In this document: piece by piece, positions 24,996-26,204 of the stretch
How positions within the stretch are numbered: the stretch's first letter is position 1
Layout: each line of letters begins with the position of its first letter
DNA from: JBHPCZ01 sp042573625
GTDB lineage: Bacteria > Desulfobacterota > Desulfobacteria > Desulfobacterales > UBA11574
Direction of reading: 5' to 3'
NCBI GenBank assembly: GCA_042573625.1
Contig: JBHPCZ010000035.1
Location: forward strand, 1 to 26,204
Length of the DNA: 26,204 nucleotides
The notes under the pieces: generated by a model
The model's input: the letters and a program-made list of their open reading frames with translations, nothing else
Database searches by the model: none
Told to the model about the DNA's origin: nothing
Program-made: the position numbers and the translations under genes

Positions 24996-25137
24996 GAGGC
25001 CTTTGAAAAACGCCCCCTTTTGCCCAATCCCTGTGTCAGGCTCAAATTTCAATCCTCGAAATACTAAATGTATTCCTGTGGTTAAAATTTTCGCCTTCCG
25101 TGGCCTTGAGCAAAATTGAACATTTTTCAAAGGTCTC
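24996..25137. mobile_element. MITE-like inverted-repeat element, 142 bp
   Basis: The left end GAGGCCTTTGAAAAACG at 24996-25012 and the reverse complement of the right end, GAGACCTTTGAAAAATG (25137-25121), match at 15 of 17 positions. The inner arms continue as TTTTGCCCAA and TTTTGCTCAA. There is no open frame of note inside. The form fits a non-autonomous transposable element or an interspersed palindromic repeat. No target-site duplication is evident. It lies between the DUF3426 gene and tRNA-Met. Confidence 0.6.
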
Positions 25138-25170
25138 AAAACCATATGCCTCATTGATTTTGGAAGGGCC

Positions 25171-25199
25171 TTTTTAGCAGTACGGCCTTACTTCGTCAA
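25171..25199 (-). promoter_or_regulatory. Possible promoter directed at tRNA-Met
   Basis: On the minus strand TTGACG (25199-25194), a 17-base spacer and TAAAAA (25176-25171). It is over 220 bases from the tRNA, with the MITE-like element between. It would suit a promoter pushed away by the insertion, but a nearer weak one may exist. Confidence 0.3.
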
Positions 25200-25227
25200 G
25201 CCGAAAATTCAATTTTGCATCAAACAT

Positions 25228-26204
25228 TTATAAGGCGGAAGATCCCACAACTTCAACAGTGAATTCTTCAAGATTACCCGGCAGGTTGGAAAATACAACC
25301 ATAAACGGGAGGGTTTTTCCGGGCGCGACATTCATGTTCGATTTTTTGTCACCGAAGCGGTTGTTGAGGCGTTTGTTTATGGCTCCCAACCCCTGATTGG
25401 AAAGCTCCAAATCAGAGAGTACATTTCCGGCAAAGACCGGTTTTGTTTTGAAAGGTTTATTCCCCGTTGTAAAGAGATTCCCAGACACCTTGATAAAGGC
25501 CCTGTTGCCTGGATAATTATTTCGAACGTTGCCGGATATCACGAAAAGTTCCCCGATTTTTGTGTTTTGAGCATATCGGCCTTTGACAGCAAAGGTCTCT
25601 ATCTTGAGCTTGCCGGCGGGATCAGGAGGTTCAGGTTTTATTAGTTTTATTAGCTCGTTTCCATAAGGAATCTGTTTGGCGATGTCGGTGATGGCGGGAT
25701 GCTCCATGTAAATGCCCCCTCCCAATGCCGCTATTCCCAATAATAGTAACACAAAAGGCAGCAATAATATCTTTTTGCTCCGTTTTCTTTTGAAGGGTTT
25801 TCGTTTTTTTAGAGCAGGTGTTTCTTCTACTGCACCGGCATCAGCGCCCGGGAGGTCCTCGGGCTCAAATTTAACTGTTGGAGAGTCCATCTTATATGTG
25901 GCTGCAAAATCCATGGCTTGGGCGGCTTCTGATCCAATCCCCACCGTCGCTGCTATGGGCGTGTCATCATCGTCTGGTATAGCGTCAAGACCCATTGCCG
26001 CTACTACAGGTTCGTCTTCATCGTCCGGCATATCATCCAGAAGTAGTGTTTCATCTATGTCCGATAAATCGAGATCTTCCGCTTCAAGCTCAAACTCCGG
26101 CTCGGCATCCTCAAGTTCGAAATCCAGATCGAGATCAAGGTCTTCAGGTGTTTCTTCGGCTTCTTCAACCGGCGCTTCTTCATCCAACAACTGCTCCAAG
26201 TCAG
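25228..26204 (-). CDS. DUF3426-like membrane protein (5' end outside window)
   Basis: The frame enters from the right edge (Asp-Leu-Glu before the first TTG at 26199) and ends at 25228, so about 325 residues are seen and the true start lies beyond. The visible N-terminal part is strikingly acidic (runs such as LDLDLDFELED and DDEDEP). It then has a basic stretch KKRKPFKRKRSKK, one transmembrane helix ILLLPFVLLLLGIAALGG, and an outer beta-rich domain with LFVISGNVRNNYPGNRAFIKV and VVFSNLPGNLEEFTVEVV, the DUF3426 pattern. Relatives often begin with an MJ0042-type zinc ribbon, which would be outside the window. Role unknown; often near tRNA or metabolic genes in deltaproteobacteria. Confidence 0.75.
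   Translation of the reverse strand, partial: DLEQLLDEEAPVEEAEETPEDLDLDLDFELEDAEPEFELEAEDLDLSDIDETLLLDDMPDDEDEPVVAAMGLDAIPDDDDTPIAATVGIGSEAAQAMDFAATYKMDSPTVKFEPEDLPGADAGAVEETPALKKRKPFKRKRSKKILLLPFVLLLLGIAALGGGIYMEHPAITDIAKQIPYGNELIKLIKPEPPDPAGKLKIETFAVKGRYAQNTKIGELFVISGNVRNNYPGNRAFIKVSGNLFTTGNKPFKTKPVFAGNVLSDLELSNQGLGAINKRLNNRFGDKKSNMNVAPGKTLPFMVVFSNLPGNLEEFTVEVVGSSAL

Noticed and set aside
1..26204. CRISPR arrays, rRNA genes, intact transposases, riboswitches
   Set aside because: No regularly spaced repeats, rRNA segments, full transposase frames or known riboswitch cores were seen on reading the window.

Overview
The window looks like chromosomal DNA of an anaerobic deltaproteobacterium, probably Desulfobacterota and close to Desulfobacterales. 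This is inferred from family content (a DUF3426-type membrane protein, a giant lipid-type polyketide synthase, ddl next to an ATP-grasp gene), moderate GC and dense same-strand gene runs. No ribosomal or other marker gene fixes the taxonomy.

Bases 1-17400, almost all on the minus strand, form a glycan/polyketide block. Read in the direction of transcription it runs: GT2 glycosyltransferase, a glucose-1-phosphate cytidylyltransferase-like enzyme, an SDR sugar epimerase/dehydratase, and three sugar C-methyltransferase-like proteins. Several junctions are 4-base ATGA overlaps. Next come two decayed 5' gene fragments (a GT4 and a PP-loop protein), a UGT/GT1-type glycosyltransferase, an intact QueC-like PP-loop ATPase, and a very large type I polyketide synthase that leaves the window at base 1. 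The synthase has its own sigma70-type promoter (5572-5601) with an inverted repeat over its -10 region. It reads through as one open frame of at least 1806 codons: two nitronate-monooxygenase-like TIM barrels, ketosynthase, acyltransferase, helical linker. Together the genes suggest a polyketide-derived lipid or aglycone decorated with a C-methylated (branched) deoxysugar. This is inference; the product is unknown. An exported beta-sandwich protein and a divergent GT4 glycosyltransferase flank the block.

Bases 18700-22800 are housekeeping on the minus strand: a DUF1992 protein, a SHOCT-like membrane protein, ddl, an ATP-grasp protein, purE, a Sua5/YrdC protein, then tRNA-Leu(CAA) with a clear promoter and terminator.

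Bases 22800-26204 hold a PilZ protein behind a good promoter, an IHF/HU-family protein, an unannotated 58-residue protein with four evenly spaced cysteines, and the N-terminal remnant of a tyrosine integrase broken by a one-base frameshift. The remnant lies just beyond the 3' end of tRNA-Met(CAT), the classical layout of a decayed integrative element. A 142-bp MITE-like inverted-repeat element and the 3' part of a DUF3426-like gene close the window.
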